A stretch of 64,000 nucleotides of DNA from Nematostella vectensis (lineage: Eukaryota > Cnidaria > Anthozoa > Actiniaria > Edwardsiidae). The notes under the pieces are model-generated. The model was given only the letters and a program-made list of their open reading frames with translations, had not been told where the DNA came from and searched no databases. Shown here one piece after another: positions 1-9,540 of the stretch. The stretch spans positions 13,591,703-13,655,702 of the forward strand of contig NC_064037.1 in assembly GCF_932526225.1 (NCBI RefSeq), written 5' to 3'. How positions within the stretch are numbered: position 1 is the first letter of the stretch; every line of letters starts with the position of its first letter. Made by a program: the position numbers and the translations under genes.

Positions 1-116
1 TTCGCGATTTCATTACTGTATATATTACCATAGTCTAAATTTCTTCCAAGTAATTGTGCAAAATCATCTCAAGCTGGATACATCGCGACACTTGTCCGGC
101 TACCCATACCGTAAAT

Positions 117-850
117 GACCTAATAAACGCCCCCTATCCCCGTAAGGTTACACGTTTGCAATGAACCCCCCTCTCTAATAAACGCCCTCCCCCCTCTATT
201 AAACGCCCCTCTCCCCTCACCCGCTCCCTTCCCTGCCAGCTTAAAAACAAACGACATAGGAATTCCGGAAATATAAATGGTAATTCAATTGCCATCTTGC
301 TTAATCAACACTGGTAAGCGAGTAGTGTCTTGTTCAATGTCAAGTTCAAACTGAGGGTACCGCTCTCTAACGTTCCTGATCTCATTGCTTAGAAAGTCTG
401 CAATTTCTTTTGTTTTGTCCTCGCAGTGTAGTGTATCCAGGAATAAATCATTGCATTCGTGGCACAGTAAACGCTTGCTACGCAGGCTATAATTTAAAAC
501 GATCCTGGCTGAGACTAGAACCCCACTGCACTTGGGCAGGGCCGTATCCAGCATATGCAAATGATGCACTCGCCTTGGTAAAATTTTGATGTTTAGTGTT
601 TCACAATTAAAAAGTATGAGATAAAACACCTGCTTTTGTTGGATTTATCATCCAGTGGCTAACTTTGCTCCGGTAAAATTTTGTTTCTGGTTACAGGCCT
701 GTTGGATTTGTTATATTTTCATAGTTTGTAAAGAACGCCCCTTTCTAATAAACGCCTATCTAATGAACGCCCCCCCCCCCTCCCCTGATAAATCAAAATT
801 TAATAAACGCCCCGGGCGTTTACTTTTTGTTATTTTCGTACTTCCTTTAG
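117..850. repeat. Interspersed repeat with recurring TAATAAACGCCCC motif
   Basis: The motif TAATAAACGCC or a close variant recurs near 119, 176, 199, 748, 761 and 800, separated by C-rich tracts. The copy at 800 runs into its own reverse complement (CGCCCCGGGCG). A stray copy occurs near 8950. The arrangement looks like the two ends of a small non-autonomous element with an unrelated centre, but no target-site duplication was found. No function can be assigned. Confidence 0.5.
285..629 (-). other. Unassigned ORF between the TAATAAACGCC repeats
   Basis: A 114-codon reading frame on the minus strand, cysteine-containing (CHEC and a later C) with an acidic C-terminal half. It lies between two copies of the TAATAAACGCC motif, so it may be the remnant of a transposon protein. 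I do not recognise the family. There is no clear splice site or promoter, and it could be a chance frame. Confidence 0.2.
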
Positions 851-889
851 ATAATTTTTGTTTTCTTCGTAAAATAACTTTATCCCTCA

Positions 890-1690
890 TTGAAAGTCAT
901 TTAAATTTTATGGAACATTTTAAATGAAATCTAGAGCATTGAGTTGTCTTTCTAGTGCTGTTAATGATATGTATATGCTATAATTTCTTGATATTCTATA
1001 GCCCTCTCATTTACTTCAAAATAAAAATGTTTAAACAATATGATAGCATAAATAGATATTGTTGTTTACTTTGTACTTACATAAATGAAATAATAAATTA
1101 AATCTAAATTATATTGTTAATAAAATATGGCTAACTTTTTGGGTGTTAAAATAAATTTACCACTAAGTGATAGCACATTGAGGGCAGTGAACCAAAAAAA
1201 TCTTTAAGAAATATTTAACAATTTTTAAACACATTCTCATTTTTCCTGAATTTTATTTCGGTGCTATCTCTGCTGCGGGGATAGTATTTGTAAGACTTTT
1301 ACACTGCAAAAGATAGGACAATTAGCCCCATCTACTTAAATGGCAGAATGGAGCACACCTCGGTGTTGTGATATGGCATTTACAATAAAAAACAAGATTA
1401 TACATATATTTTTTATTATATTCAAAGGTTGTGGGCAGTAAAATCTTTGCCATACATGTCACAACACAGGGCCCAAACAAATTGCAGATCTCAGGTATCC
1501 CAGTCAACCCTGCGCGCAGGGTCTAGTTAAGACATAACATACCATATTTGGAAATCCGCTTCAATCATTTTTTTTTTTTTGCTTTTCATATTAATCAATG
1601 GCAGTCGTTTTTCTAAATAATCTAAAAAAAGCCTGGGGCGAGCTCGCGGGAGACCTGTGATGTTCTAAAAAGCTGGGCCTGGGTCTACCT
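890..1690. other. AT-rich intergenic stretch, nothing recognised
   Basis: Strongly AT-rich DNA with short A and T runs. No exon with flanking splice sites, RNA gene or tandem array was recognised. Confidence 0.5.
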
Positions 1691-1696
1691 TATTAC

Positions 1697-2100
1697 ACTT
1701 AGTTATCGCGATGTCAAAATTTCGCGATGGCGATATTTCGCGACTTTTTATTTTCGCTATTTTCCTATTTTCTTAAAAAAAAAAACAGATTGATTTATTT
1801 CAAAGATTTTGGAATAATAATATCAAGCAAAACAAGTGGAATTAAAATGTGCTGTAATCATCAAAACTGAAACAATATATAACAAAAAGATGCGAGGGCT
1901 AAATTTAGTTTAATAAAAGTCTATATATACAAGTCCAAATCAACCCCTTACCGTACTATATGTACATTTAGACACACAAGGTGTTTCCACAAAGCTTATT
2001 AAACTGCCAATATTCCCCCAAAGGCTTCTTGTGTACTCACTTAATTTTCGCGCATCCTAATTTTCCCGGCACTTAATTTTCGCGTCACTACATTTTCGTG
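1697..2100. repeat. AT-rich repeat with ATTTTCGCG motifs
   Basis: Short TTTCGCG/ATTTTCGCG motifs recur near 1705, 1722, 1735, 2045, 2080 and 2090, and again after the ribozyme element near 2663 and 2690. They flank the ribozyme element on both sides. This suggests either that the element inserted in a pre-existing repeat or that the motifs are part of a larger composite repeat. Confidence 0.4.
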
Positions 2101-2307
2101 GACTTTAGAAGCACACTAGCATACACACATTGGCACCAGTCGGGCCAAGACCTTGCCATGCCATGGCTATGCCATGCTGACGAGTCCTAATAAGGACGAA
2201 ACAGCTGTCCATGGTTGCCGAACTGCACGGGTAATAGACTGTGCTAGCGTCCCGTCTTGGCCCGACTGGTGCCAATGTGTGTATGCTAGTGTGCTTCTAA
2301 AGTCCAC
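2098..2307. repeat. 54-bp perfect inverted repeat bracketing the first hammerhead ribozyme
   Basis: Positions 2098-2151 are the exact reverse complement of 2254-2307 (54 bp, beginning GTGGACTTTAGAAGC on the left arm). The ~102-nt loop holds the first hammerhead core. The right arm is also the tail of the directly repeated ribozyme unit, so the left arm is an extra inverted copy of the element end. Inverted tails of this kind are known from Penelope-like elements. Confidence 0.85.
2164..2220 (+). ncRNA. Type I hammerhead ribozyme, copy 1
   Basis: All conserved parts of a hammerhead are present in order. The CTGACGA core is at 2177-2183. Stem II GTCC/GGAC closes a six-base TAATAA loop (2184-2197). 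GAAA is at 2198-2201. Stem III is very short (ACAG/CTGT, 2201-2208) and the cleavage triplet GTC ends at 2209. Stem I pairs CCATG (2172-2176) with CATGG (2210-2214), then an internal loop (TATG/TT), then GGC/GCC. Stem III has no loop of its own, so efficient self-cleavage would probably need two copies to pair as a dimer, as reported for other short-stem-III hammerheads. Predicted cleavage is after C2209. Confidence 0.85.
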
Positions 2308-2516
2308 ATTTATGTATACATACTGGCAAGGATAGTTTGGCTATCCGACGGAGTTTTAGACTAGCAAAGGTCGCATGCGTGATCCGCACAATTGGCATCA
2401 CGCTAGCCCGGTCGCAGCTCTAGATCCCACATGGATCTAAGCTGTGGTTTAAAGCACTTCGTTCGAGTCGAAGTCGCCCTGCAGTTTTTTGCCGATGAAG
2501 TTTAACTGAGGCAAAC

Positions 2517-2573
2517 CGGCTATGCCATGCTGACGAGTCCTAATAAGGACGAAACAGCTGTCCATGGTTGCCG
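2517..2573 (+). ncRNA. Type I hammerhead ribozyme, copy 2
   Basis: An exact repeat of the core of copy 1, displaced by 353 nt: CTGACGA at 2530-2536, GAAA at 2551-2554, and cleavage triplet GTC ending at 2562. The outer part of stem I is better paired here (CGGC/GCCG). The two cleavage sites define a 353-nt monomer (2210-2562), the size expected of small retrozyme circular RNAs in animals. Confidence 0.85.
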
Positions 2574-2731
2574 AACTGCACGGGTAATAGACTGTGCTAG
2601 CGTCCCGTCTTGGCCCGACTGGTGCCAATGTGTTTATGCTAGTGTGCTTTTAAAGACTACATTTTCGCGAATCTTTTTAAATCGCAAAATTCGCGCCAAA
2701 ATTGTTAGTTCAAAATAAGGTATTTCAAAAT

Positions 2732-2953
2732 GCAAACTCGCAGTAAACACCAATTCCGGCAGGTTTACGTGGAAATTTTCGATGATGGAAGCGGACTTCC
2801 AAATATGGTATGTAATGTCCTAATGTGGAATGACCGAGAAAAAAACAAGATTGGTAAGTTATTTGATATCTTTGTCGCCCTTGAACTGTGTACAGTGTAC
2901 GTCGAAAATTTCCACGTAACCTTGTAGGGATTCGTGTTTACTAGGATTTTGCA
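2732..2953. mobile_element. MITE with ~50-bp terminal inverted repeats
   Basis: Positions 2732-2782 are similar to the reverse complement of 2902-2953 (GCAAA..AGTAAACACC on the outside, ACGTGGAAATTTTCGA on the inside), with roughly four of five bases matching. Total size is about 222 bp. The only ORFs are short and on the two strands of the palindrome. No clear target duplication was seen. Confidence 0.6.
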
Positions 2954-3750
2954 GACCGCCATTATAGACCTAGCGTTTTTAGAACGTCTGAACGTCACAG
3001 GTTTCCCGCCCCAGGCTCATTTGGACCATCAAAAACGACTGACTGCGAAAAGTTGAGGCTCACCTCTTGAAGGTATCATTTTAATTACCTCTGTGAAGTA
3101 TCGTAAAAATTCGGCAACCTTTGCTTCACAAAGGGGATTCTACAAAACCCACAGCCCAAAACCACAAAAGTGTGAGGTTGGGCTGCCTGTGGTTCAGCTT
3201 GGTTCTTTTGGCCAAACCGCGCGCGCTCAGGCCAACCCAGCAAGTCTAGTGATTCATCTGCTCATTTTCCTTTAAGGTAATTCCCTTGAATTGCACTGCG
3301 CACCCCTTCTGCGCATAGTTGCGCGCGCTGTTTGTTCGAATTTTCCGGTATTAAGTGCGCGCGCGCGCCACAGTTGTACAAGAAAACACAGCAAAAGGCG
3401 CACGTTTTTTACTTAAAATCGCTATGACAGAAGTCGGTTACCCCCATTTTTTATTTGCTCAAATAGTTGCTCAAATATATACGGAAAAATGATATACTGA
3501 AACAAGTTGGGTTGTAGAAGTTTTGTTATTTCTCTTAAAAGCCGTAAAAATACTTCAAAATGGCGTTTTATATCGTATGAATAGTGGCGAAAACAATGTC
3601 TTTTAGTGCGATCTCTTAAAATGTGATTTGTTTTGAACATTAGCTACCACGGGTTATTGTTTAGGAGATCGGATTTTGGCAGCTCGACAAACAGAACTTA
3701 ATTTTCTAAAGACTATAGGCACTCGTTTTGAAAACTAAGAGTTGGGATCG

Positions 3751-3780
3751 TGACGTCACACGATCGTAGCCTATAAAAGG
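3751..3780 (+). promoter_or_regulatory. Candidate core promoter: CRE plus TATA box
   Basis: A perfect palindromic CRE (TGACGTCA, 3751-3758) is followed 13 bp later by a TATA element (CTATAAAAGG, 3771-3780). This would place transcription start near 3800. It lies upstream of the EGF/F5-8C gene on the same strand and could drive it, but no first exon with a signal peptide was found between here and the first EGF exon. Confidence 0.35.
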
Positions 3781-4122
3781 CAAATCATTCAGCGCCCCCT
3801 GGAGTTGGGCACAGCAATTTCTGTGTTTATTTTGGCTTGAATTTTAACTTTAATTAACCGTTTTTAATTTCTCTTAGCTAAACTTCGATAATCAATCTAA
3901 AAGCTAAAATTCTTAAATGTCTTGCGCTAACTCATGATGAAGTGGCAAGGCGAAACGCAAGTTTTGATGCCAGCTGGCTGTTTTGAGCTCTTGCACGCGC
4001 CCGTTTACGACACGTTCATTAGTATGCGGCACTGCTCATGAACCCAGTTAAGAACAGGCCAACCCATTCATAACTAGGATCTTTTATTTTCTAGTCTCCT
4101 TGCCAGTCCAACCCTTGTCTTC

Positions 4123-4340
4123 ATGGAAGCCGTTGCCAAGCAACGTACACTGATGACACGTATACATGCGCTTGTTTACAAGGATATACTGGAAGGCACT
4201 GCGAGACGGGTAATATTCGATGAAAAAAACGTTCGAAAGCTGATAAATAGTAGGCAATTAGCAAAAGAAAACATGAGAGTTTTTTTCTTGTTGATACCGC
4301 CTTTTGTTATTGACTACATTTCGTGGAGAAGTCACCTACA
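4123..4340 (+). repeat. Diverged copy of the EGF intron, upstream of the first EGF exon
   Basis: The stretch near 4150-4210 (GACACGTA..CATGC..TTGTTTAC..GGATATACTGGAA) resembles the DNA that follows each EGF exon (4487-4550, 5555-5612, 6557-6620, 7625-7680). It looks like an older, decayed unit of the same tandem duplication whose EGF exon has been lost. A 122-codon frame runs through it into the first EGF exon, but this is probably intron. Confidence 0.4.
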
Positions 4341-4357
4341 GCTGTTTTTTTTTCTAG

Positions 4358-7300
4358 ACATAAATGAATGCCAAAGCAATCCCTGCCTAAATGGAGCCAA
4401 GTGCAATGATCACGTGAATGGATACACGTGCAAGTGTGCGCCGGGATATACTGGCATCGTATGCCAACAAGGTAAACACATTTTGTTATGACACGTACTC
4501 ATGCTGTCCTTGTTTACTGGAATATGGAAAGCACGGTGGGACGTGTAAGAAAAGAGCATTATGCCCTCTTTTGTGTAAGTTAATACTTTGTTACATCGGA
4601 CGCATTAGCCCGTCGTATGCGGATAGCTCAGAATTCATTTAAAGTTCGTATTCTTTATCTCAACGGCGATAGAAGCATGTGAGTTCGTTTGCGACAAATC
4701 CGAAATGTGCGTCTGAACGTGTTTGCGCTTATTGTCTCAACTCCTCTACTGTCTCAACCTCTTCTACTGTCTCAATCTCCTTAACTTCTCAACCTCCTCT
4801 TCTGTCTGGCATCGTATGCCAACAAGGTAAACACATTTGTTATGACACAATCTCCTTAACTCTCTCAACCTCCTCTACTGTCTCAATCTCCTCTACTGTC
4901 TCAATCTCCTTTACTGTCTCAACCTCAACCTCTCAACCTCTGTCTCAATCTCCTCCTTGTCTCAATCTCCTCTACTATATCCTCTACTGTCTCAATCTCC
5001 TCTACTGTCTCAATATCCTTTACTGTCTCAATCTCCTTTACTGTCTCAATCTCCTTACTGTCTCAATCTGCTCTTTGTCTCAATCTCCTTTACTGTCTTA
5101 ATCTCCTCTTTGTCGCAATCTCCTCTAATGTCTCAATCTCCTCTACTATCTCCTCTACTGTCTCAATCTCCTCTACTGTCTCAATCTCCTTTACTGTCTC
5201 AATCTCCTTTACTGTCTCAATCTCCTCTACCGTCTCAATCCCCTCTACTGTCTCAATCCCCTCTACTGCTGTGCTCTGTTTCTCGATGTTCTTATCTGCA
5301 CCAGTGTTATTGACCTTTTCTGCCTTATCTACTAGTGAAATAACCTCTCACTCTTTTTTAGCCGGAAAATGTGAAGGCTTCTGAAACTTTTTTATTGACT
5401 ACATCCTGCCCTTTTTTTTCTAGACATAAATGAATGCCAAAGTAATCCTTGCCTAAATGGAGCCACGTGCAATGATCACGTGAATGGATACACGTGCAAG
5501 TGTGCGCCGGGATATACTGGCATCGTATGCCAACAAGGTAAATGCATTTTGTTATGACACGTACTCATGCTGTCCTTGTTTACTGGAATATACGGAAAGC
5601 ACGGTGGGACGTGTAAGTTAGTTAGTATTTTGTTACCTTGGACGCATTGGCCCGTCGTATCTGGGCATCTCAGAATACATATGAACTGCGTAAATATATA
5701 TTTTAAAAAGAGTTTTAGGGCATATATTAAGCCTTTTCCAACACGATAGCAAGAGAATATGTGTCGTTTTCGAAGCCTTACGCCCTCAATCGACCAAATC
5801 CATTTAAGAAGACCAATCAGGCCCCTAATTTACGCTCCCGCAAAGTTCTATTACAATGTTGTCTTCCTTTTGGTACAGACTGTTTGATTTTTGAGGGAGT
5901 GGGGGGGAGCTGGTTGAAAGAAATAATCGAGCAAGGTTCAGGCCCATAAAAAATGATACAAGCAAAGCCTACTAGAACAATTCCAATAAGCCATTCTTCT
6001 ACAATTTCCTCTACTATCCTCCACAATCTCCTCTACTGTCTCAATCTTCTCCCTTATCTCAATCTCTTCTACTGTCTCAATTTTCTCTACTGTCTCCATC
6101 TCTTCTACTGTCTCAATCTCCTCTACTGTCACAATGTCCTTTACTGTCTCAATCTCCTCTACTGTCTCAATCTCCTCTACTGTTTCAATCTCCTTTACTG
6201 TCTCAATCTCCTTTACTGTCTCAATCTCCTCTACTGTCTCAATCCCCTCTACTGTCTCAATCCCCTCTACTGCTGTGCTCTGTTTCTCGATGTTCTTATC
6301 CCCACCAGTGTTATTGACCTTTTCTGCCTTATCTACTAGTGATATAACCTCTTACTCTTTTTTAGCCGGAAAATGTGAAGGCTTCTGAAACTTTTTTATT
6401 GACTACATCCTGCCCTTTTTTTTCTAGACATAAATGAATGCCAAAGTAATCCTTGCCTAAATGGAGCCACGTGCAATGATCACGTGAATGGATACACGTG
6501 CAAGTGTGCGCCGGGATATACTGGCATCGTATGCCAACAAGGTAAACACATTTTGTTATGACACGTACTCATGCTGTCCTTGTTTACTGGAATATGGAAA
6601 GCACGGTGGTACGTGTAAGCAAAGAGCATTATGCCCTCTTTTGTGTAAGTTAATACTTTGTTACATCGGACGCATTAGCCCGTCGTATGCGGATAGCTCA
6701 GAATTCATTTAAAATTCGTATTCTTTATCTCAACGGCGATAGACGCATGTGGGTTCGTTTGCGACAAATCCGAAATGTGCGTCTGAACGTGTTTGCGCTT
6801 ATTGTCTCAACTCCTCTACTGTCTCAATCTCTTCTACTGTCTCAATCTCCTTAACTTCTCAACCTCCTCTTCTGTCTGGCATCGTATGCCAACAAGGTAA
6901 ACACATTTGTTATGACACAATCTCCTTAACTCTCTCAACCTCCTCTACTGTCTCAATCTCCTCTACTGTCTCAATCTCCTTTACTGTCTCAACCTCAACC
7001 TCTCAACCTCTGTCTCAATCTCCTCTTTGTCTCAATCTCCTCTACTATATCCTCTACTGTCTCAATCTCCTCTACTGTCTCAATATCCTTTACTGTCTCA
7101 ATATCCTTTACTGTCTCAATCTCCTTTACTGTCTCAATCTCCTTACTGTCTCAATCTGCTCTTTGTCTCAATCTCCTTTACTGTCTTAATCTCCTCTTTG
7201 TCGCAATCTCCTCTACTATCTCCTCTACTGTCTCAATCTCCTCTACTGTTTCAATCTCCTTTACTGTCTCAATCTCCTTTACTGTCTCAATCTCCTCTAC

Positions 7301-7607
7301 TGTCTCAATCCCCTCTACTGTCTCAATCCCCTCTACTGCTGTGCTCTGTTTCTCGATGTTCTTATCCCCACCAGTGTTATTGACCTTTTCTGCCTTATCT
7401 ACTAGTGAAATAACCTCTCACTCTTTTTTAGCCGGAAAATGTGAAGGCTTCTGAAACTTTTTTATTGACTACATCCTGCCCTTTTTTTTCTAGACATAAA
7501 TGAATGCCAAAGTAATCCTTGCCTAAATGGAGCCACGTGCAATGATCACGTGAATGGATACACGTGCAAGTGTGCGCCGGGATATACTGGCATCGTATGC
7601 CAACAAG
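4358..7607 (+). CDS. Secreted/matrix protein, four tandem calcium-binding EGF exons
   Basis: Four 114-nt exons at 4358-4471, 5424-5537, 6428-6541 and 7494-7607 each encode one whole EGF module. Each is preceded by a pyrimidine tract ending CTAG and followed by GGTAAA. Every exon is phase 1-1, so any number can be added or skipped in frame. The module starts with the calcium-binding signature (D-I-N-E-C), has six cysteines, and carries the Asn/Asp beta-hydroxylation-type stretch [10 protein letters not shown]. Copies 2-4 appear identical in protein; copy 1 differs at one position (A-K for A-T). Such modules act in extracellular adhesion and matrix proteins. The exons probably belong to the same gene as the F5/8C exons at 8421-9540, but the phase between them does not match directly, so at least one intervening exon is unassigned. 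The 5' end and signal peptide were not found. Confidence 0.8.
4730..5275. repeat. CT-rich 18-bp minisatellite (first block)
   Basis: An array of TCAATCTCCTCTACTGTC-type units, 18 bp each with some 9- and 12-bp variants. The unit length is a multiple of three and lacks stops on the plus strand, which explains the long repetitive open frames (S-Q-S-P-L-L and similar) here. It lies in the intron between EGF exons 1 and 2. Confidence 0.85.
6000..6290. repeat. CT-rich 18-bp minisatellite (second block)
   Basis: The same TCAATCTCCTCTACTGTC unit, in the intron between EGF exons 2 and 3. On the minus strand it reads as a poly-Glu-Thr-Val frame, which is an artefact of the repeat. Confidence 0.85.
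6800..7345. repeat. CT-rich 18-bp minisatellite (third block)
   Basis: Copy of the first block, carried by the 2,070-bp duplication. It has small unit-number differences from the first block (for example an extra ATATCC unit near 7100), as expected of a young array. Confidence 0.85.
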
Positions 7608-8069
7608 GTAAATGCATTTTGTTATGACACGTACTCATGCTGTCCTTGTTTACTGGAATATACGGAAAGCACGGTGGGACGTGTAAGTTAGTTAGTATTT
7701 TGTTACCTTGGACGCATTGGCCCGTCGTATCTGGGCATCTCAGAATACATATGAACTGCGTAAATATATATTTTAAAAAGAGTTTTAGGGCATATATTAA
7801 GCCTTTTCCAACACGATAGCAAGAGAATATGTGTCGTTTTCGAAGCCTTACGCCCTCAATCGACCAAATCCATTTAAGAAGACCAATCAGGCCCCTAATT
7901 TACGCTCCCGCAAAGTTCTATTAGAATGTTGTCTTCCTTTTGGTACAGACTGTTTGATTTTTGAGGGAGTGGGGGGGAGCTGGTTGAATGAAATAATCGA
8001 GCAAGGTTCAGGCCCATAAAAAATGATACAAGCAAAGCCTACTAGAACAATTCCAATAAGCCATTCTTC

Positions 8070-8255
8070 TACAATTTCCTCTACTATCCTCCACAATCTC
8101 CTCTACTGTCTCAATCTTCTCCCTTATCTCAATCTCTTCTACTGTCTCAATTTTCTCTACTGTCTCCATCTCTTCTACTGTCTCAATCTCCTCTACTGTC
8201 ACAATGTCCTTTACTGTCTCAATCTCCTCTACTGTCTCATTCTCCTCTATGTCAA
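8070..8255. repeat. CT-rich 18-bp minisatellite (truncated fourth block)
   Basis: Copy of the second block, cut short near 8255 where the duplicated unit ends and unrelated intron DNA begins. Confidence 0.8.
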
Positions 8256-8420
8256 GAATTCACGCACAAGATGGCGGACAAAAAAAACACGCTTTATTGG
8301 GCCAAACCTTATGCCAATTGCGGGCGCGCATGTTTGAAAAAATATCAAAAAAAAAAATTGAGCTGCAAAACGTTTATTACTATTGCTAGAGGAGATCTTG
8401 TGCTTTAAGTTTGTTCCCAG

Positions 8421-9540
8421 GCCCTTGGAGTGCAGTATCGATCCATCATTCCAGACGCCCGAATGACCGCATCAAGCTACTGGGATTTTGCGCATGCACC
8501 TTGGAATGGACGCCTTTATAACGTGTACGTCAGCGACTCAGTGAATCGGGGAATGTGGACGGCAGGACATACCTCGGTCGGGCAATATCTCCAGGTCGAT
8601 ATTGGGCGATTAGCTGGCGTAACAAAGGTAGCAACTCAAGGTCGACCATGGCAAGATACTCAGTTTGTGACGAGCTACAAGATAGGCTACAGCACTGATC
8701 TTATCAACTGGGCTATCTACCGAGAAGGAGGAATCGAAAAGGTCATTAGATAGATACGCATGTGAAACGTGATGACCACCGCTAGATAATGGGGGTCCTG
8801 TGGTATTTGCACGCATGGTCTTGTTAGGTGGGAGTTTGTTCACATCATCTGAACATTTCAAGCCCTTCTCGCCTGGAAGTTAAGTTTCAAGCCTTATCGT
8901 TAAAGAAAAAAGTTTCAAAACGATTTAAAAGCTTTCGCCCTTCTATTATCAGATATTAAACGCCCCTGCCCTTGTGAATAGAAAAGCAAAGGCTGGTGAG
9001 GAAGATTGAGCTGATAAAGCCGTCCTCCAAAATCAGAAACATTTTTGCGCGATTCACAGCACTACAAGGCAAGAGCCCGATGTAGCTTTAGCCGCGTTAA
9101 TTGTGTAGTTCCAGAAAATACCCATACCTACCCATAAAGGGGATTGGAAATTCCGGGGGGTGGGGGTGGGGGTGGAGGGTTTAAACGGCCAGCGGGCTGG
9201 AAATTCCAGAGGGGTGGAGCTCATACCTCCGACACCTCCATGGGGGGTATGGATATTTTCTGGAACTACACATTGAAATTAAAGATATATTTGAATGTCA
9301 ATGCTTATTCGCAGGTTTTCGATCTTAACTTTTATTTCATACAATTTTTATCCTGCTAGGTTTCAGGTCTAGCTATAATTTGTCATTTTTATTTCACAGG
9401 TTTTTCCAGGCAACACAGACGCAAGTAGCACGGTCTTTAACTATTTTACTGCACCATTTCCAGCTCGTGGTGTCCGGTTCATCGCTCAATCCTGGTATCG
9501 TTATATTTCAATGCGTGTGGAAATCTATGGATGTGGCTGA
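8421..9540 (+). CDS. F5/8 type C (discoidin) domain, final two exons
   Basis: Exon 8421-8741 follows a TTTGTTCCCAG acceptor. It encodes the first two thirds of an F5/8C domain: A-L-G-V-Q..I-P-D..M-T-A-S-S, then W..Y-L-Q-V-D-I-G, V-T..A-T-Q-G-R and Y-S-T-D..W. It ends at AAG before GTCATT. Exon 9400-9540 follows TTTCACAG and completes the domain (V-F-P-G-N-T-D, A-R-G-V-R-F, M-R-V-E-I-Y-G-C-G) before a TGA at 9538-9540. The splice is phase 0 and the two halves join without loss, giving a normal domain length of about 150 residues. Such domains bind membranes, glycans or matrix proteins. The domain is placed after EGF modules, as in EDIL3-like and many cnidarian secreted proteins. The conserved Cys that normally opens the domain must come from an exon I could not place. 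Confidence 0.85.
9103..9271. mobile_element. 169-bp MITE, 3-bp target duplication, G-rich centre
   Basis: The ends are inverted repeats (GTGTAGTTCCAGAAAATA at the left, its near complement ending GGAACTACAC at the right), flanked by ATT on both sides (9100-9102, 9272-9274). The centre is a G-rich tract of repeated GGGGGTG. The element lies in the last intron of the F5/8C gene. A second family member is at 39855-40088. A 3-bp target duplication fits PIF/Harbinger or CACTA-type transposition. Confidence 0.8.

Larger units (their letters stand above)
2098..2660 (+). mobile_element. Retrozyme-like or Penelope-related non-autonomous element
   Basis: Two direct repeats of about 140 bp (2168-2307 and 2521-2660), each carrying a hammerhead ribozyme, flank about 213 bp of unique DNA. 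A 54-bp inverted copy of the repeat end sits at the left boundary. There is no ORF of note. Cleavage at both ribozymes would release a 353-nt linear RNA that could be circularised. Hammerhead-bearing direct repeats are the hallmark of retrozymes and of Penelope-like pseudo-LTRs. I cannot tell from this copy which autonomous partner mobilises it. Confidence 0.75.
4358..8250. repeat. 2,070-bp tandem duplication containing two EGF exons per unit
   Basis: EGF exon 1 to exon 3 and exon 2 to exon 4 are both spaced by exactly 2,070 bp, and exons, introns and CT-rich arrays match almost base for base. Unit A is about 4358-6427. Unit B starts at 6428 and loses identity near 8245 in the CT-rich array. 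The near identity implies a recent event. Each unit itself contains an older duplication, because the two EGF exons in it share flanking DNA. Confidence 0.9.

Noticed and set aside
3093..3275. Short frame in a GC-rich stretch
   Set aside because: The nearby GGTTGGGCTG..CAGCCC palindromic DNA looks like repeat; no family signature.
4679..5313. Ser/Leu-rich frames in the EGF introns
   Set aside because: 18-bp CT-rich minisatellite; true EGF exons have proper splice sites on either side.
7670..7685. Possible micro-exon G-K-H-G-G-T-C before GTAAGT, repeated after each EGF exon
   Set aside because: Resembles part of an EGF module and has a good donor, but no acceptor gives a correct phase. More likely a relic of an older EGF exon.
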